Assembly (NCBI GenBank): GCA_900318645.1
Contig: ONLH01000011.1
Span: forward strand, 1 to 64,000
Source: an uncultured Prevotellaceae bacterium
Lineage (GTDB): Bacteria > Bacteroidota > Bacteroidia > Bacteroidales > Muribaculaceae
Direction: 5' to 3'
Length of the DNA stretch: 64,000 bases
Shown here: piece after piece, positions 49,094-58,350 of the stretch
Layout: every line of letters starts with the position of its first letter
How positions within the stretch are numbered: the first letter of the stretch is position 1
The notes under the pieces: generated by a model
The model's database searches: none
What the model saw: only the letters and a program-made list of their open reading frames with translations
Told to the model about the DNA's origin: nothing
Position numbers and translations under genes: made by a program

Positions 49094-49702
49094 ATGAAAA
49101 AGTTATTAGTAATCCTTTTCGCGCTGCTGCCCATCATGGCCAGCGCAGTGATCACACTCGGAGATGTCACGACCAGTGGAAAGCAGTACACGGTCGAGGT
49201 GCTGATGAAAAAGAACAAGCCGTATTACTACTGCATACCATGCCCGTCAAATGAGGGAGGCACGCATGAGATATGGCTGAAGCCAGACAAGGTGGCAAAG
49301 TTCCGCACAGCACTATTTGAGGCAAAGGCGAAGTTCAAAGAGTGGAAACAGGTAGCCCAGGACAACAACGTCGGCGAGTTCGAGAAAGAGATGCCGGTGA
49401 AGTTCCCCAACGTGAAGTACGCATGGGGCCATGGTGATCTGTTTTTCTGCGACGCTCCGTTCAAGCTGATATTTTGCAGGTCAAAAGAGGGCGTCAATTT
49501 CGCTGCTCTTGTAACCCATGTTACTTCAGACACAAACAGGTTTGTCGATGAGAAATTTATGTTCTCGTTTTACAGTGAGAGAGAATTCGACTCATGGCTT
49601 GAGGTGCTGTCAAGCAAAAACATCGAAAAGGTGATGCTTGAAAATGCCGACTATGACACGTCAACAGACAAGAGGACTGTTGACGATAACCTGTTCCATT
49701 GA
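49094..49702 (+). CDS. Exported protein co-transcribed with the repressor
   Basis: 202 aa. Signal peptide MKKLLVILFALLPIMASA (cleavage after ASA), mature domain mixed alpha/beta with two Cys (CIPC, FCRS). Starts 12 bp after the repressor stop on the same strand, so it should be expressed in the lysogen: a lysogenic-conversion or superinfection-exclusion candidate. No family recognised. Last phage gene before the host. Confidence 0.6.
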   Translation: MKKLLVILFALLPIMASAVITLGDVTTSGKQYTVEVLMKKNKPYYYCIPCPSNEGGTHEIWLKPDKVAKFRTALFEAKAKFKEWKQVAQDNNVGEFEKEMPVKFPNVKYAWGHGDLFFCDAPFKLIFCRSKEGVNFAALVTHVTSDTNRFVDEKFMFSFYSEREFDSWLEVLSSKNIEKVMLENADYDTSTDKRTVDDNLFH

Positions 49703-49777
49703 TGAGAAAATTACCGAATTATTGTCGCGCAAAATAACAAAATCCACCAAAACACCGATATTTTCTGCGATTTTGGC

Positions 49778-49806
49778 TTGATTATAGAAATATTTCCTTA
49801 ATTTTG
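49778..49806 (+). promoter_or_regulatory. Putative host promoter upstream of the DUF4293 gene
   Basis: TTG (49778-49780) and TAATTTTG (49799-49806, fits TAnnTTTG) with an 18-bp spacer, about 34 bp before the ATG at 49840. Confidence 0.5.
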
Positions 49807-49839
49807 CCGCAAAATTATCAAACACATTTTTTACACATT

Positions 49840-50289
49840 ATGGTTATTCAACGCATTCAATCGGTTTATCTTATCATTGCTGTCATTTTGATGGCTGTGT
49901 TTGCTTTCTTCCCCGCATTGACTTTTGAACTTGGTGGCAGGGAGTTTGTCTATGGTGCTCTCGAGGCTGGCAAGGTCGGTGTGACACATATCGATCCCTT
50001 GATGTTGATGCTTGTGGTTTTGATATCTCTGCTTGCCTTCATCGACATTTTCTTGTACAAGAACCTGCAACGTCAGATGACAGTCTGCTTTGTGGATATT
50101 ATCATTGGGCTGGCTATGCTTGTCGCCATCGGAATCCAGGCATTTTATGTCAGCGGCAAGGAGGGTGTCACCTTGACATGTCAGTGGTATCTTATCCTGC
50201 CCATTTTGTCCATCGTTTTCCTGATGCTGGCTCACAAGGCTATGTCGCGTGACAAGAAGACCTTGCGTGACGCTGATCGCCTCAGGTGA
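49840..50289 (+). CDS. DUF4293 family membrane protein
   Basis: 149 aa from MVIQRIQSVYLIIAVILMAV, the DUF4293 start; four membrane segments (about 7-27, 55-75, 85-103, 115-133) and a basic C-terminal tail. Conserved across Bacteroidetes, function unknown. First host gene after the phage; 55 bp before nhaD on the same strand. Confidence 0.8.
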   Translation: MVIQRIQSVYLIIAVILMAVFAFFPALTFELGGREFVYGALEAGKVGVTHIDPLMLMLVVLISLLAFIDIFLYKNLQRQMTVCFVDIIIGLAMLVAIGIQAFYVSGKEGVTLTCQWYLILPILSIVFLMLAHKAMSRDKKTLRDADRLR

Positions 50290-50344
50290 TTATCATACTT
50301 TATTTATTACTAAAAGATAAACGGCTCAAATTTCTCTTTAGGTC

Positions 50345-51682
50345 ATGATTACTGCAATGATCGTCATTTTTGTGATTGGTTATGTGCTGATCACATTGGA
50401 GCATACCCTTCACATGAACAAGGCCACCTTTGCATTGCTCACGTGTGGTGTGCTATGGACTATCTATGCCTTGTGTGGCAATGATCCTCACATGCATGAG
50501 GCGATAGTCAATCAATTGGGCGATGCCTGCGAGATTGTAGTATTCCTTATTGGTGCCATGACCATTGTGGAAATCATTGACCGTTATGGTGGTTTCGCGT
50601 TTATTACCGAGAATATCAACGCCAAGAGCAAGCGGCACTTGTTATGGATTATGTGCTCGTTGTCGTTTGTTATGTCGGCTGTGCTCGATAACATGACGAC
50701 TACAATCATCATGGTGATGATGTTGCGCCGTCTGCTCAGTGACCAGAAAGACCGATGGCTCTTTGCCGGACTCATTGTCATTGCAGCCAATGCCGGTGGT
50801 GCATTTTCGCCCATCGGTGACGTTACTACCATCATGCTGTGGATGGATGAAAAAGTTTCATCCGCTGGATTGATTGTCAATCTGTTGATTCCCAGTATAA
50901 TTGCTATGGTGGTTCCCGTCCTGATAGCCCAATACTCTATCAAAGAGGGAAAAATGCAGACGGTGACCCGCATGGCCGACAAGAACCCTGATCTGCATGA
51001 TCGTCATCCGCACTTGAGCAAAGCTATGCTCATCATCGGTGTCTCAGGACTGCTGTTTGTGCCTCTTTTCAAGACGTTGACGGGACTGCCTCCCTTTATG
51101 GGTATCATGATTTCGTTGGGCGTGATTTGGGGTGTGACCGAGTTCTGGGTGAAGCATTTCAAGATTGACTCCAAGATGGGTGGCCGTGTTTCATCGGCGT
51201 TGCACACCATCGATATGCCTACCATTCTTTTCTTCCTGGGCATCTTGATGGCTGTGTCGGCGCTCTCCGAGGTGGGTATCCTTAACACGCTTGCCGATGA
51301 GATGAACAACAAGATTCATGAACCGGTTACGATGACGTCCATTATCGGCGTCTTGTCATCGATTGTCGATAACGTCCCGCTGGTGTCGGCTTGTATCAAG
51401 ATGTTCGAGAACATGGCTCCTGCAGGAACGGTCGATCCCTATCTGCTCGCCTTTGTGGAAGATGGCCTGTTCTGGCATCTGTTGACCTTCTGCGCCGGTG
51501 TCGGCGGTTCGTTGCTCATTATCGGCTCGGCAGCTGGTGTGGTGGCAATGGGCATCGAGAAGATTCCGTTCTTCTGGTATTTCAAGCGCATTTCATGGCT
51601 CGCCCTGGCAGGTTATGTGGCAGGCATTCTCATCATTTGGCTTGAGAGCCTCTGCCCATTCTTCATGCAAACGGGAGGCTGA
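50345..51682 (+). CDS. nhaD: Na+/H+ antiporter NhaD family
   Basis: 445 aa, about 11-12 membrane segments. Characteristic blocks: LEHTLHMNKATFALLTCG, VLDNMTTTIIMVMMLRRLL, NAGGAFSPIGDVTTIMLW and SSIVDNVPLVSACIKMF, of the ion transporter/ArsB-NhaD superfamily. Exchanges Na+ or Li+ for H+ across the inner membrane. Converges with the Y-family polymerase gene across a hairpin-rich spacer. Confidence 0.88.
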   Translation: MITAMIVIFVIGYVLITLEHTLHMNKATFALLTCGVLWTIYALCGNDPHMHEAIVNQLGDACEIVVFLIGAMTIVEIIDRYGGFAFITENINAKSKRHLLWIMCSLSFVMSAVLDNMTTTIIMVMMLRRLLSDQKDRWLFAGLIVIAANAGGAFSPIGDVTTIMLWMDEKVSSAGLIVNLLIPSIIAMVVPVLIAQYSIKEGKMQTVTRMADKNPDLHDRHPHLSKAMLIIGVSGLLFVPLFKTLTGLPPFMGIMISLGVIWGVTEFWVKHFKIDSKMGGRVSSALHTIDMPTILFFLGILMAVSALSEVGILNTLADEMNNKIHEPVTMTSIIGVLSSIVDNVPLVSACIKMFENMAPAGTVDPYLLAFVEDGLFWHLLTFCAGVGGSLLIIGSAAGVVAMGIEKIPFFWYFKRISWLALAGYVAGILIIWLESLCPFFMQTGG

Positions 51683-51713
51683 CAAGAATAAAGTACTGAA
51701 ACTCAATTCATCT

Positions 51714-51753
51714 GCTGCCCTCGAGATGCAAACTTTTGCGTCTCGAGGGCAGC
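51714..51753. terminator. Long near-perfect hairpin between convergent genes
   Basis: GCTGCCCTCGAGATGCAAA pairs with TTTGCGTCTCGAGGGCAGC: 19 bp with one G-T pair and a 2-nt loop. It lies between nhaD (+) and the polymerase gene (-), so a bidirectional terminator is likely even without a T run. Confidence 0.6.
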
Positions 51754-51777
51754 ATTTTGGCTAATGCCTAACGACTG

Positions 51778-51799
51778 GAGACGCAAAATTCTGCATCTC
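51778..51799. repeat. Inverted near-copy of the hairpin core
   Basis: GAGACGCA-AAATTC-TGCATCTC is close to the reverse complement of 51723-51744, so the spacer holds the core element twice in opposite orientation. Confidence 0.5.
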
Positions 51800-51878
51800 T
51801 ATAGTACTCAGTAGGCTAAGAGCATATTTTTGTCTAAATCTCTTTAAAAATAAAATGGCTTGTCGGCTTAGCGTGGGG

Positions 51879-53144
51879 TCACCGGTGGATCATGCCGGTA
51901 TAGAAGTGGAGCGTTTGGCTTTTGGTGTTAAAGTGATTCTGATTGGGTGACCATTCGCCACGTTGCAGACCAGGGGCCAACTTAACTGAACGGTTGCCAT
52001 ACATATTATTGATGCCGTCGATGCTGGTCATCAAACGGCGCAGCTTGCCATGATCATCGGGGTCAAACACGTTGAGTTGGATGCCTCCGCCGTGTTGGAT
52101 GTCGAGTGCCATGACGCCTGCCTTGCGGTAAGTAAAACCGTCGCGCCAGATGTTGTTGAATGCGTTGAGTGCTTGCCGTGCGATGGTCATCGTGTCGTTC
52201 GTCGGCGTGTCAAGCTGCAGTTGGCATGAGTTGGAATAGAAAGGCAGGTCTTCGCGGAAACGGTCGCCACGCACGTAGGTCATCACGCTGCCTGCCACGC
52301 TGCCCTCGTCACGCAGTTGGCGTGCTGTGCGCTCGGCAAAACTGACAATCGCGTCGGCTATCTCATCACGGTCGGTCAACACCTTTCCGAAGGTGCGCGA
52401 TGTCATGATGGTCTTGTGGGCGATATCCACGGGGTTAGCAATCTGGCAATCATGGCCCATGAGTTCACGTTGGGTACGTTCCAGAGTTACCGAGTATAGC
52501 GACCTCACTAACGACGGTGGCATTTTCACGAAGTCGGCTGCCGTCCTGATGCCGCGGCCTTGCAGCGATGCCGACAAACGTCGCCCGATGCCCCACACAT
52601 CCTCGATAGGCGTACGCCGCAGGATGATATCGATGGCTTCGGGACGCACGAGCCAATAGACGCCATCGGTGATGCGACGGTCCTTTTTAGCGATATGGTT
52701 GGCGACTTTGGCAAGTGTGCGCGTGGGGGCGAACCCTACACTAACGGGGATACCAACATATTGTTTGACCTTTTTCACCACTTCGGCCATCACACGATGG
52801 CTTGTCTCGACATCCTCGTGTGGCAGGAGAAAAAAGGCCTCATCGACCGAATACTGTTGCAGGTTTTCGACTTCCTGGCCCATCAGGTGCATGACACGGT
52901 CCGACAGGTCGCGGTACAGGATGTGGCGCGCCGACAGCTGAATGACTTGCCGTGGATCGGTGTATTCCTTGATTTTAAACGCTGGGCAACCCATGGGGAT
53001 ACCGGCTGCCTTGGCCTCGTTGCTACGGGCGATGACGCAACCGTCGTTGTTTGACAGCACAACAACGGTCTTCCCATTGAGACGAGGGTCAAAGACCCGC
53101 TCACAGGAAACAAAAAAATTATTGCAGTCTATCAGCCCGTACAC
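51879..53144 (-). CDS. umuC: Y-family DNA polymerase, UmuC-like
   Basis: 421 aa. MYGLIDCNNFFVSCERVFDP (first catalytic Asp), NNDGCVIARSNEAKAAGIPM, YSVDEAFF with the D-E pair, VSVGFAPTRTLAKVANHIAK and GIGRRL; C-terminal little-finger and UmuC tail (DUF4113-like). Error-prone translesion polymerase. No umuD lies beside it. Usual length for the UmuC group. Confidence 0.88.
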   Translation of the reverse strand: MYGLIDCNNFFVSCERVFDPRLNGKTVVVLSNNDGCVIARSNEAKAAGIPMGCPAFKIKEYTDPRQVIQLSARHILYRDLSDRVMHLMGQEVENLQQYSVDEAFFLLPHEDVETSHRVMAEVVKKVKQYVGIPVSVGFAPTRTLAKVANHIAKKDRRITDGVYWLVRPEAIDIILRRTPIEDVWGIGRRLSASLQGRGIRTAADFVKMPPSLVRSLYSVTLERTQRELMGHDCQIANPVDIAHKTIMTSRTFGKVLTDRDEIADAIVSFAERTARQLRDEGSVAGSVMTYVRGDRFREDLPFYSNSCQLQLDTPTNDTMTIARQALNAFNNIWRDGFTYRKAGVMALDIQHGGGIQLNVFDPDDHGKLRRLMTSIDGINNMYGNRSVKLAPGLQRGEWSPNQNHFNTKSQTLHFYTGMIHR

Positions 53145-53202
53145 AGTTAAAGTAATAGATAATAGATCCTAGATAAAAGATAATAGATAGTAGATCGTAG
53201 TC

Positions 53203-53315
53203 AACTCCTCACTTCTAACACCTCACTTCTAACTCTTCACTTCTCACTTCTCACTCCTAACTCCTCACTCCTCACTTCTCACTCCTCACTCCTCACTCCT
53301 CACTTCTAACTCCTA
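53203..53315. repeat. Degenerate tandem repeat (CTCCTCACTTCTAA type)
   Basis: About a dozen imperfect 7-14-bp units of CTCCTCACTTCT/CTCACTCCT/CTAACTCCT between the polymerase and ABC-F genes. Similar low-order arrays are scattered between genes in Prevotella/Bacteroides-type genomes. Confidence 0.7.
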
Positions 53316-55181
53316 ACTCTCAGAAAGTTCCAGCCAGCGCATTTCTTTCTCATCAAGCAAGTCCTTGACTTCCTGATAACGGGCGGCCTTGGCAGCTACA
53401 TCGTCAAGGGTCTCACCGCTGGCAAAAAGGGCGTCCAATTCGGCTTTTTCCTTGTTGAGAGCTTCAATATCCTTGTTGAGTTGTTCAAGCTCTCGTTGTT
53501 CCTTGTAAGTGAGGCGTTTCTGCTCGCTGCGATTGGCCCAGGTGTTCTCCTTGGGTTTGGCGACTTCCTGTTCCTTAGCGGCCTGTGCGGCTTCCTGCTC
53601 GTGGCGCTGTTTCCATGCTCGGTACTCGCTATAGTTGCCTGGGAAGTCCTTGACATGGCCATTTCCCGTGAAGACAAACGTATGGTCCACCGTGCGGTCC
53701 ATGAAGAAACGGTCATGACTCACGATGATGACACAGCCGTTGAATTGCGACAGATATTCCTCAAGGATCTCCAGCGTGGAGATATCCAGGTCGTTGGTCG
53801 GCTCATCAAGGATGAGAAAATTGGGCTTGGTCATCAGTACCATAGCCAGATAGAGCCTGCGCCGCTCACCACCGCTCAGCTTGGCAATGAACTTCTGTTG
53901 GTCTTGGGGTGTGAACAGGAAATGGTTGAGCCATGCCATGGCTGTGTAGTGGTGTTTCTCGTCAAAGTAGATGTACTCTGCCACGTCACGCACGGCATCA
54001 ATCACGCGCTTGCCTTCATCAAAGTGCATTCCCTCCTGACTGTAGTGGGCAAATTTCACTGTCTCGCCGATCTCGAAGTAGCCGCTGTCAGGCTTGACAA
54101 TGTCGAGCAGCAGTTTGATAAAGGTGGTCTTGCCCACACCGTTGTCGCCCACAATACCTAGTTTCTCGTAACGGGCGAAAGTGTAGTTGAAATCATCAAG
54201 AATCACCTTGTCGCCGAAGCGCTTATTGACATGGTGGGCGGTAAAAATCTTTTTACCGATATAGGCGCTCTTGACGTTCAACTCCACTTCGCCATCGTCA
54301 CGTCGTTGTTGGGCTCGCTCTTGCAGGTCATAGAAGGCATCGATGCGGTATTGCGCTTTGTGGGCACGTGCCTGTGGTTGGCGGCGCATCCAGTCCAGTT
54401 CGGTACGCAGCAGGTTGCGGGCTCGTTCTACCTGGACGTTTTGGGCCTCTATGCGCTCGGCGCGCTTTTCTAGATAGTAATTGTAGTTGCCGCTATAGGA
54501 GAAGATGCTGTGTTGGTCCATCTCCAAGATGCGGTTGCAGATGTTGTCCAGGAAATAGCGGTCGTGAGTCACCATCAGCAGGGTCACTCGGCTACGTTGC
54601 AGGTAGTTTTCCAGCCACTCGATCATGTCGATGTCAAGGTGGTTGGTCGGCTCATCGAGAATGAGCATCTGCGGCTCGTCAATCAGGAGCCGAGCCAGGG
54701 CGACACGTTTCACCTGACCGCCACTCAGCTCTTTGACAGGTTGATTGTAGTCGGTGATTTTGAGTTGGGTAAGAATCTGCTTGAAACGCTCCTCGTAGTC
54801 CCATGCCGTGTTGGCATCCATCGCCTGGATTGCGGCTGTCATAGCATCGCTGTCGCCAGAGCGAAGGGCCTCCTCATAGTCATGGATAGCGCCCGACCGA
54901 GGGTCATCGCCGTGCAGACAGGCGTCAAGCACGGTGTGTGCCCCAGCAAGGTCGGGCAATTGTGGCAGGTAACCCACGCGCAGGTTGTTGCGGTAGATGA
55001 CAGTGCCGCTGTCTGCCGAGGAGATGCCGGCAAGGATGTCGAGTAGGGTGGACTTGCCGGTACCGTTTTTGGCAATAAGACCGATTTTCTCACCCTCGGC
55101 AATACCGAAGGTCAGATCTTCAAAGAGCACATCGACGCCAAACGCCTTGCTCAACCCCTCTACCTGCAAATAACTCACCAT
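53313..55181 (-). CDS. ABC-F family ATPase (Uup-like)
   Basis: 622 aa from MVSYLQVEGLSKAFGVDVLF; 16 in-frame codons upstream are rejected. Two ABC domains: Walker A GLIAKNGTGKSTLL and GIVGDNGVGKTTFI, signatures LSGGQVKRVALARLL and LSGGERRRLYLAMVL, Walker B LILDEPTNHLDI and LILDEPTNDLDI, with the ABC-F linker between. C-terminal coiled coil (~545-622) as in Uup. No membrane segments. ABC-F proteins act on ribosomes; Uup also affects DNA transposon excision in E. coli. Confidence 0.88.
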   Translation of the reverse strand: MVSYLQVEGLSKAFGVDVLFEDLTFGIAEGEKIGLIAKNGTGKSTLLDILAGISSADSGTVIYRNNLRVGYLPQLPDLAGAHTVLDACLHGDDPRSGAIHDYEEALRSGDSDAMTAAIQAMDANTAWDYEERFKQILTQLKITDYNQPVKELSGGQVKRVALARLLIDEPQMLILDEPTNHLDIDMIEWLENYLQRSRVTLLMVTHDRYFLDNICNRILEMDQHSIFSYSGNYNYYLEKRAERIEAQNVQVERARNLLRTELDWMRRQPQARAHKAQYRIDAFYDLQERAQQRRDDGEVELNVKSAYIGKKIFTAHHVNKRFGDKVILDDFNYTFARYEKLGIVGDNGVGKTTFIKLLLDIVKPDSGYFEIGETVKFAHYSQEGMHFDEGKRVIDAVRDVAEYIYFDEKHHYTAMAWLNHFLFTPQDQQKFIAKLSGGERRRLYLAMVLMTKPNFLILDEPTNDLDISTLEILEEYLSQFNGCVIIVSHDRFFMDRTVDHTFVFTGNGHVKDFPGNYSEYRAWKQRHEQEAAQAAKEQEVAKPKENTWANRSEQKRLTYKEQRELEQLNKDIEALNKEKAELDALFASGETLDDVAAKAARYQEVKDLLDEKEMRWLELSES

Positions 55182-55238
55182 AGTATGTATCCTGTTCTGT
55201 GGATGTTCAGTGGACCGTGGCTCTGCCACGGTAATGGA

Positions 55239-56540
55239 TCAACTGAAGAATTGCTTCATCACCTTGATCATGTTCACGTGGTCGTCACATGAGCCGGTCT
55301 CGCGCACCGAGTGCATCGCCAGCACAGGATTACCCACGTCAACACCCTCAATATCAAGTTGTCCCGTCAAGATATTACCCAGCGTAGAACCGCCTGCCAC
55401 ATCGCTGTGGTTCACGAAGTACTGGAATGGTGCTCCAGCCTTCTCGCACAGACTCTTGAAGATGGCTGCCGAGTGGGCGTCGCTCATGTACTTGCAGTTG
55501 GCATTGACCTTGATGCACGGGCCACCACCCAGTGAGGGATGGTTGGTCGGGTCATACTTCTCAGGATAGTTGGGGTGGAAAGCATGGGCGTTGTCGGCCG
55601 ATACCATGAAGGTGCGGTGTACAGCACGACCAAAGTCCTCAAAGTCACCTCCCAATGCCATGACCAGGCGAAGCAACATGTTACCCAATACGGGTGAATG
55701 AGCTCCTTGCTTGGTGCCGCTGCCTGTTTCCTCGTTGTCAAAGATAGCGGCTACGAGCGTAGCGTTCTTATCCTTGGCCTCGGTGATGGCGGTGATGGCT
55801 GCATGGACCATGCTCAGGTCGTCAAGGCGGCCAGCTGAGATGAATTCGTTGTTCAGACCAAACAGGCTTGCCTTGCTCACATCATAGAGCATCAGGTCAA
55901 AGTCCAGAATATCAGCAGCCTCGACCTGCAACTCGTCGGCAACAAGGTTGACGAGGGCGTTCCTCCATTCAAAGTCGCTGTTGATTTTGGCAAGAATGGG
56001 CAGCATGTCCTTCTGTTTGGACAGGCAGTTGCCCTCGTTGACGGCGCGGTTGAAATGGATAGCAAGGTGAGAGATACACATCAGCGGACGGTCGATCTTC
56101 AGCAGTTTGGTAACAGGATGCAGTGCGTCCTTGCCCTTGAGCAACACGCGCCCAGCCAATGACAGGGGACGGTCAAACCACGTATAGAGAATCGGGCCTC
56201 CATAGACCTCGGTGTTCAGGCGCAGGATGCCGCCGTCGCTGGGCATCTCGCTGGCTGGCTTGATGCGGAAGCACGGTGAGTCACTGTGTGCAGCAATAAT
56301 CTTGAAACCGGTTTCGGCCGGCTGTTTCTTGCCCACTTGTACGGCAAAGATGGCGCTGTCGTTCTTGGTGAAGAAGAACTTTTCACCTGCCTTGGCGGTC
56401 ATCTTGTCATCAATTTTCTTCTCCTTGAAGCCGTTAGCTGTCAAGATTTTCTTCACAGTGTCCACAGCCAGGAAATTGCAGGGACTGTTATCAAGGAACT
56501 CCAGCAGTGAGTTCACATAATTGTCGTTTGTATTCTTCAT
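55239..56540 (-). CDS. apeB: M18 family aminopeptidase
   Basis: 433 aa. AAHSDSPCFRIKP (metal His/Asp), GGRLDDLSMVHAAI-type block (AGRLDDLSMV), FDNEETGSGTKQGAHSP (Glu pair), MVSADNAHAFHPNYPEKYDP and a final GGSTLGNI with HSVRE: all M18 metal-site blocks. Two-zinc cytosolic aminopeptidase of dodecameric type. Ordinary length. Confidence 0.92.
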   Translation of the reverse strand: MKNTNDNYVNSLLEFLDNSPCNFLAVDTVKKILTANGFKEKKIDDKMTAKAGEKFFFTKNDSAIFAVQVGKKQPAETGFKIIAAHSDSPCFRIKPASEMPSDGGILRLNTEVYGGPILYTWFDRPLSLAGRVLLKGKDALHPVTKLLKIDRPLMCISHLAIHFNRAVNEGNCLSKQKDMLPILAKINSDFEWRNALVNLVADELQVEAADILDFDLMLYDVSKASLFGLNNEFISAGRLDDLSMVHAAITAITEAKDKNATLVAAIFDNEETGSGTKQGAHSPVLGNMLLRLVMALGGDFEDFGRAVHRTFMVSADNAHAFHPNYPEKYDPTNHPSLGGGPCIKVNANCKYMSDAHSAAIFKSLCEKAGAPFQYFVNHSDVAGGSTLGNILTGQLDIEGVDVGNPVLAMHSVRETGSCDDHVNMIKVMKQFFS

Positions 56541-56577
56541 AATTACAAATTATCTAATCTCTATTAACTATCAACTA

Positions 56578-57075
56578 TTAACTATAGAAGGCGTTGTTCA
56601 GAGCTCTCAACACGTTGCACAGCGTCTGTCCCCAGTAATTGATGAAGTTGATTTTGCACTGGCATAGCATTTCGTGTTGGGTCTCGGTCAAAGCGTCTTG
56701 TATGGAATGAATCAGATTGAAAAACTCCTGATACAAGTCCGCAAGATTTTCGGAGATGGAGGCCGAGATGGGTGTATCACTGTACTTCATATCCTCGAGG
56801 AATACCTCCAGATAGATATCTTCTTCGGCCATAATCTGAGCTACGCGTTCTCTCACCAGGTCATAAAAGTCTTCTTCCAGCGCCGAGTCGATAAACTCCT
56901 CGCTATAGGCATCATCATCAATGTCACTGATGGTGATGTAGAGGCGCGGTAGCAGTTTAAGCATCTGGGCGACGAACTGGTCACGTGTTTCACATTCATG
57001 AGCACGCTCCAGCGCATGGCAATATTCATTGGCAAGGGCGATAAACGCCAGCTCGTTAGGTGTCAGTTTCTCCAT
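56578..57075 (-). CDS. DUF5063-like protein
   Basis: 165 aa from MEKLTPNELAFIALANEYCH. All-helical and acidic; IDDDAYSEEFIDSALEEDFY and FLEDMKYSDTPISASISENL match what I know as DUF5063 in Bacteroidales. Function unknown. Upstream neighbour of nadD in the same direction. Confidence 0.65.
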   Translation of the reverse strand: MEKLTPNELAFIALANEYCHALERAHECETRDQFVAQMLKLLPRLYITISDIDDDAYSEEFIDSALEEDFYDLVRERVAQIMAEEDIYLEVFLEDMKYSDTPISASISENLADLYQEFFNLIHSIQDALTETQHEMLCQCKINFINYWGQTLCNVLRALNNAFYS

Positions 57076-57123
57076 GATTTGATATTCTTTTGATATATGT
57101 AGGGCCAAGCCTTGGCGTAGCCG

Positions 57124-57720
57124 TCAGTCTTCAATGATTTTGTCGGAGTAGAGGTCGTGTCGTTCAATGTACCCCAGTACTTCATCAGGCACGTAGTAGC
57201 GTACACTCTGTCCTTTGGCCAGTCGCTCGCGTATCTCGGTCGATGACAATTCAATAATGGGTGCATCAACCAGTATTACACGTTCTTTCAACTCGTCAGG
57301 AATATTCACCTGATAACCTAGGCGGGGATAGACAAGAAGGTGATACTTGGCAAGGATTTCATCACTGTTACGCCACTTGCTGAATACTTCCCAGTTGTCG
57401 CCACCGATGACCAGATAGAAGTCATCATCGGGAAATTTGGCTTGTAATGCGTTGAGCGTGTCGATAGTGTAGGATGGACGGGGCATTGTGAACTCAAAAG
57501 CCGATGTTTCCACGCCATCCATCGGATGTGATACCATCTCGACCATGCGCAGCCGATCGGTGTCGGCAACCTGTCGCATTTTACCCACCTTCAACGGGTT
57601 GACAGGCGATACCATAAACCATAACCGGTCCACAGCACCACTGCTGATGATGTGCTGTGCAATGATTGCATGACCAATATGTATCGGGTCAAATGACCCT
57701 CCAAATATCCCGATTCTCAT
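57124..57720 (-). CDS. nadD: Nicotinate-nucleotide adenylyltransferase
   Basis: 198 aa. MRIGIFGGSFDPIHIGHAII with the (H/T)xGH motif, VIGGDNWEVFSKW, and ISSTEIR-like IELSSTEIRERL near the C-terminus, all typical of NadD. Converts NaMN and ATP to NaAD in NAD synthesis. Clustered with gmk and yicC, as usual in Bacteroidales. Confidence 0.94.
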   Translation of the reverse strand: MRIGIFGGSFDPIHIGHAIIAQHIISSGAVDRLWFMVSPVNPLKVGKMRQVADTDRLRMVEMVSHPMDGVETSAFEFTMPRPSYTIDTLNALQAKFPDDDFYLVIGGDNWEVFSKWRNSDEILAKYHLLVYPRLGYQVNIPDELKERVILVDAPIIELSSTEIRERLAKGQSVRYYVPDEVLGYIERHDLYSDKIIED

Positions 57721-57749
57721 AGGATAGCCATGATTTGTGATGCTATGGT

Positions 57750-58337
57750 CTAAAGTCCCTCTAGGGGCGTTGAGACAAATTCGGCGATGAGATTGTGGAC
57801 CTCGTTGACGGCGGTGTCCAGGTCATCGTTGATGACGGTGTGGTCAAACTGCGGGCCGATTGAGATTTCAAATTCAGCCTTATCAACGCGGGCTTGGATG
57901 TCCTCCATGCTGTCGGTGCCACGTTTAATCAGTCGCTGACGCAATACTTCCACGCTGGGCGGTTGGATAAAGATGCTGATGGCGCGGTCGCCATACATCT
58001 TCTTGACATTCACTCCGCCAAGCACGTCCAGGTCAAGCACTACGTTCTTGCCCATGCCGGTGATGCGTTCCACCTCGCTCTTGGGAGTGCCGTAGTAACG
58101 TCCTTCATAGACCTCCTGATATTCTATCAACTCGTCATTTTCAATCATCTGCTTGAATTCGTCGATAGACTTATAGTAGTAATCCACGCCATGGACTTCC
58201 TGGCCGCGGCGGGGGCGGGTAGTGGCCGACACCGAGAATGCCAGCTTCAGCGACTCGTCCTGCATGATGCGTCCGATGATGGTCGATTTGCCCGACCCTG
58301 ATGGTGCCGAGATGATAATGAGTTTGCCCTGTACCAT
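57750..58337 (-). CDS. gmk: Guanylate kinase
   Basis: 195 aa. P-loop APSGSGKSTI, SATTRPRRGQEVHGVDYYY, EVYEGRYYGTP, VLDLDVLGGVNVKK and a lid with RQRLIKRGTDSMEDIQARV. Phosphorylates GMP to GDP. Normal length; 29 bp from nadD, same strand. Confidence 0.95.
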   Translation of the reverse strand: MVQGKLIIISAPSGSGKSTIIGRIMQDESLKLAFSVSATTRPRRGQEVHGVDYYYKSIDEFKQMIENDELIEYQEVYEGRYYGTPKSEVERITGMGKNVVLDLDVLGGVNVKKMYGDRAISIFIQPPSVEVLRQRLIKRGTDSMEDIQARVDKAEFEISIGPQFDHTVINDDLDTAVNEVHNLIAEFVSTPLEGL

Positions 58338-58350
58338 GAATTCTTCTCGC

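Noticed and set aside
1-49702. Mu-like transposable phage or diversity-generating retroelement
   Set aside because: No DDE transposase, MuB or reverse transcriptase is visible; terminase, tyrosine recombinase and repressor fit an ordinary temperate siphovirus.
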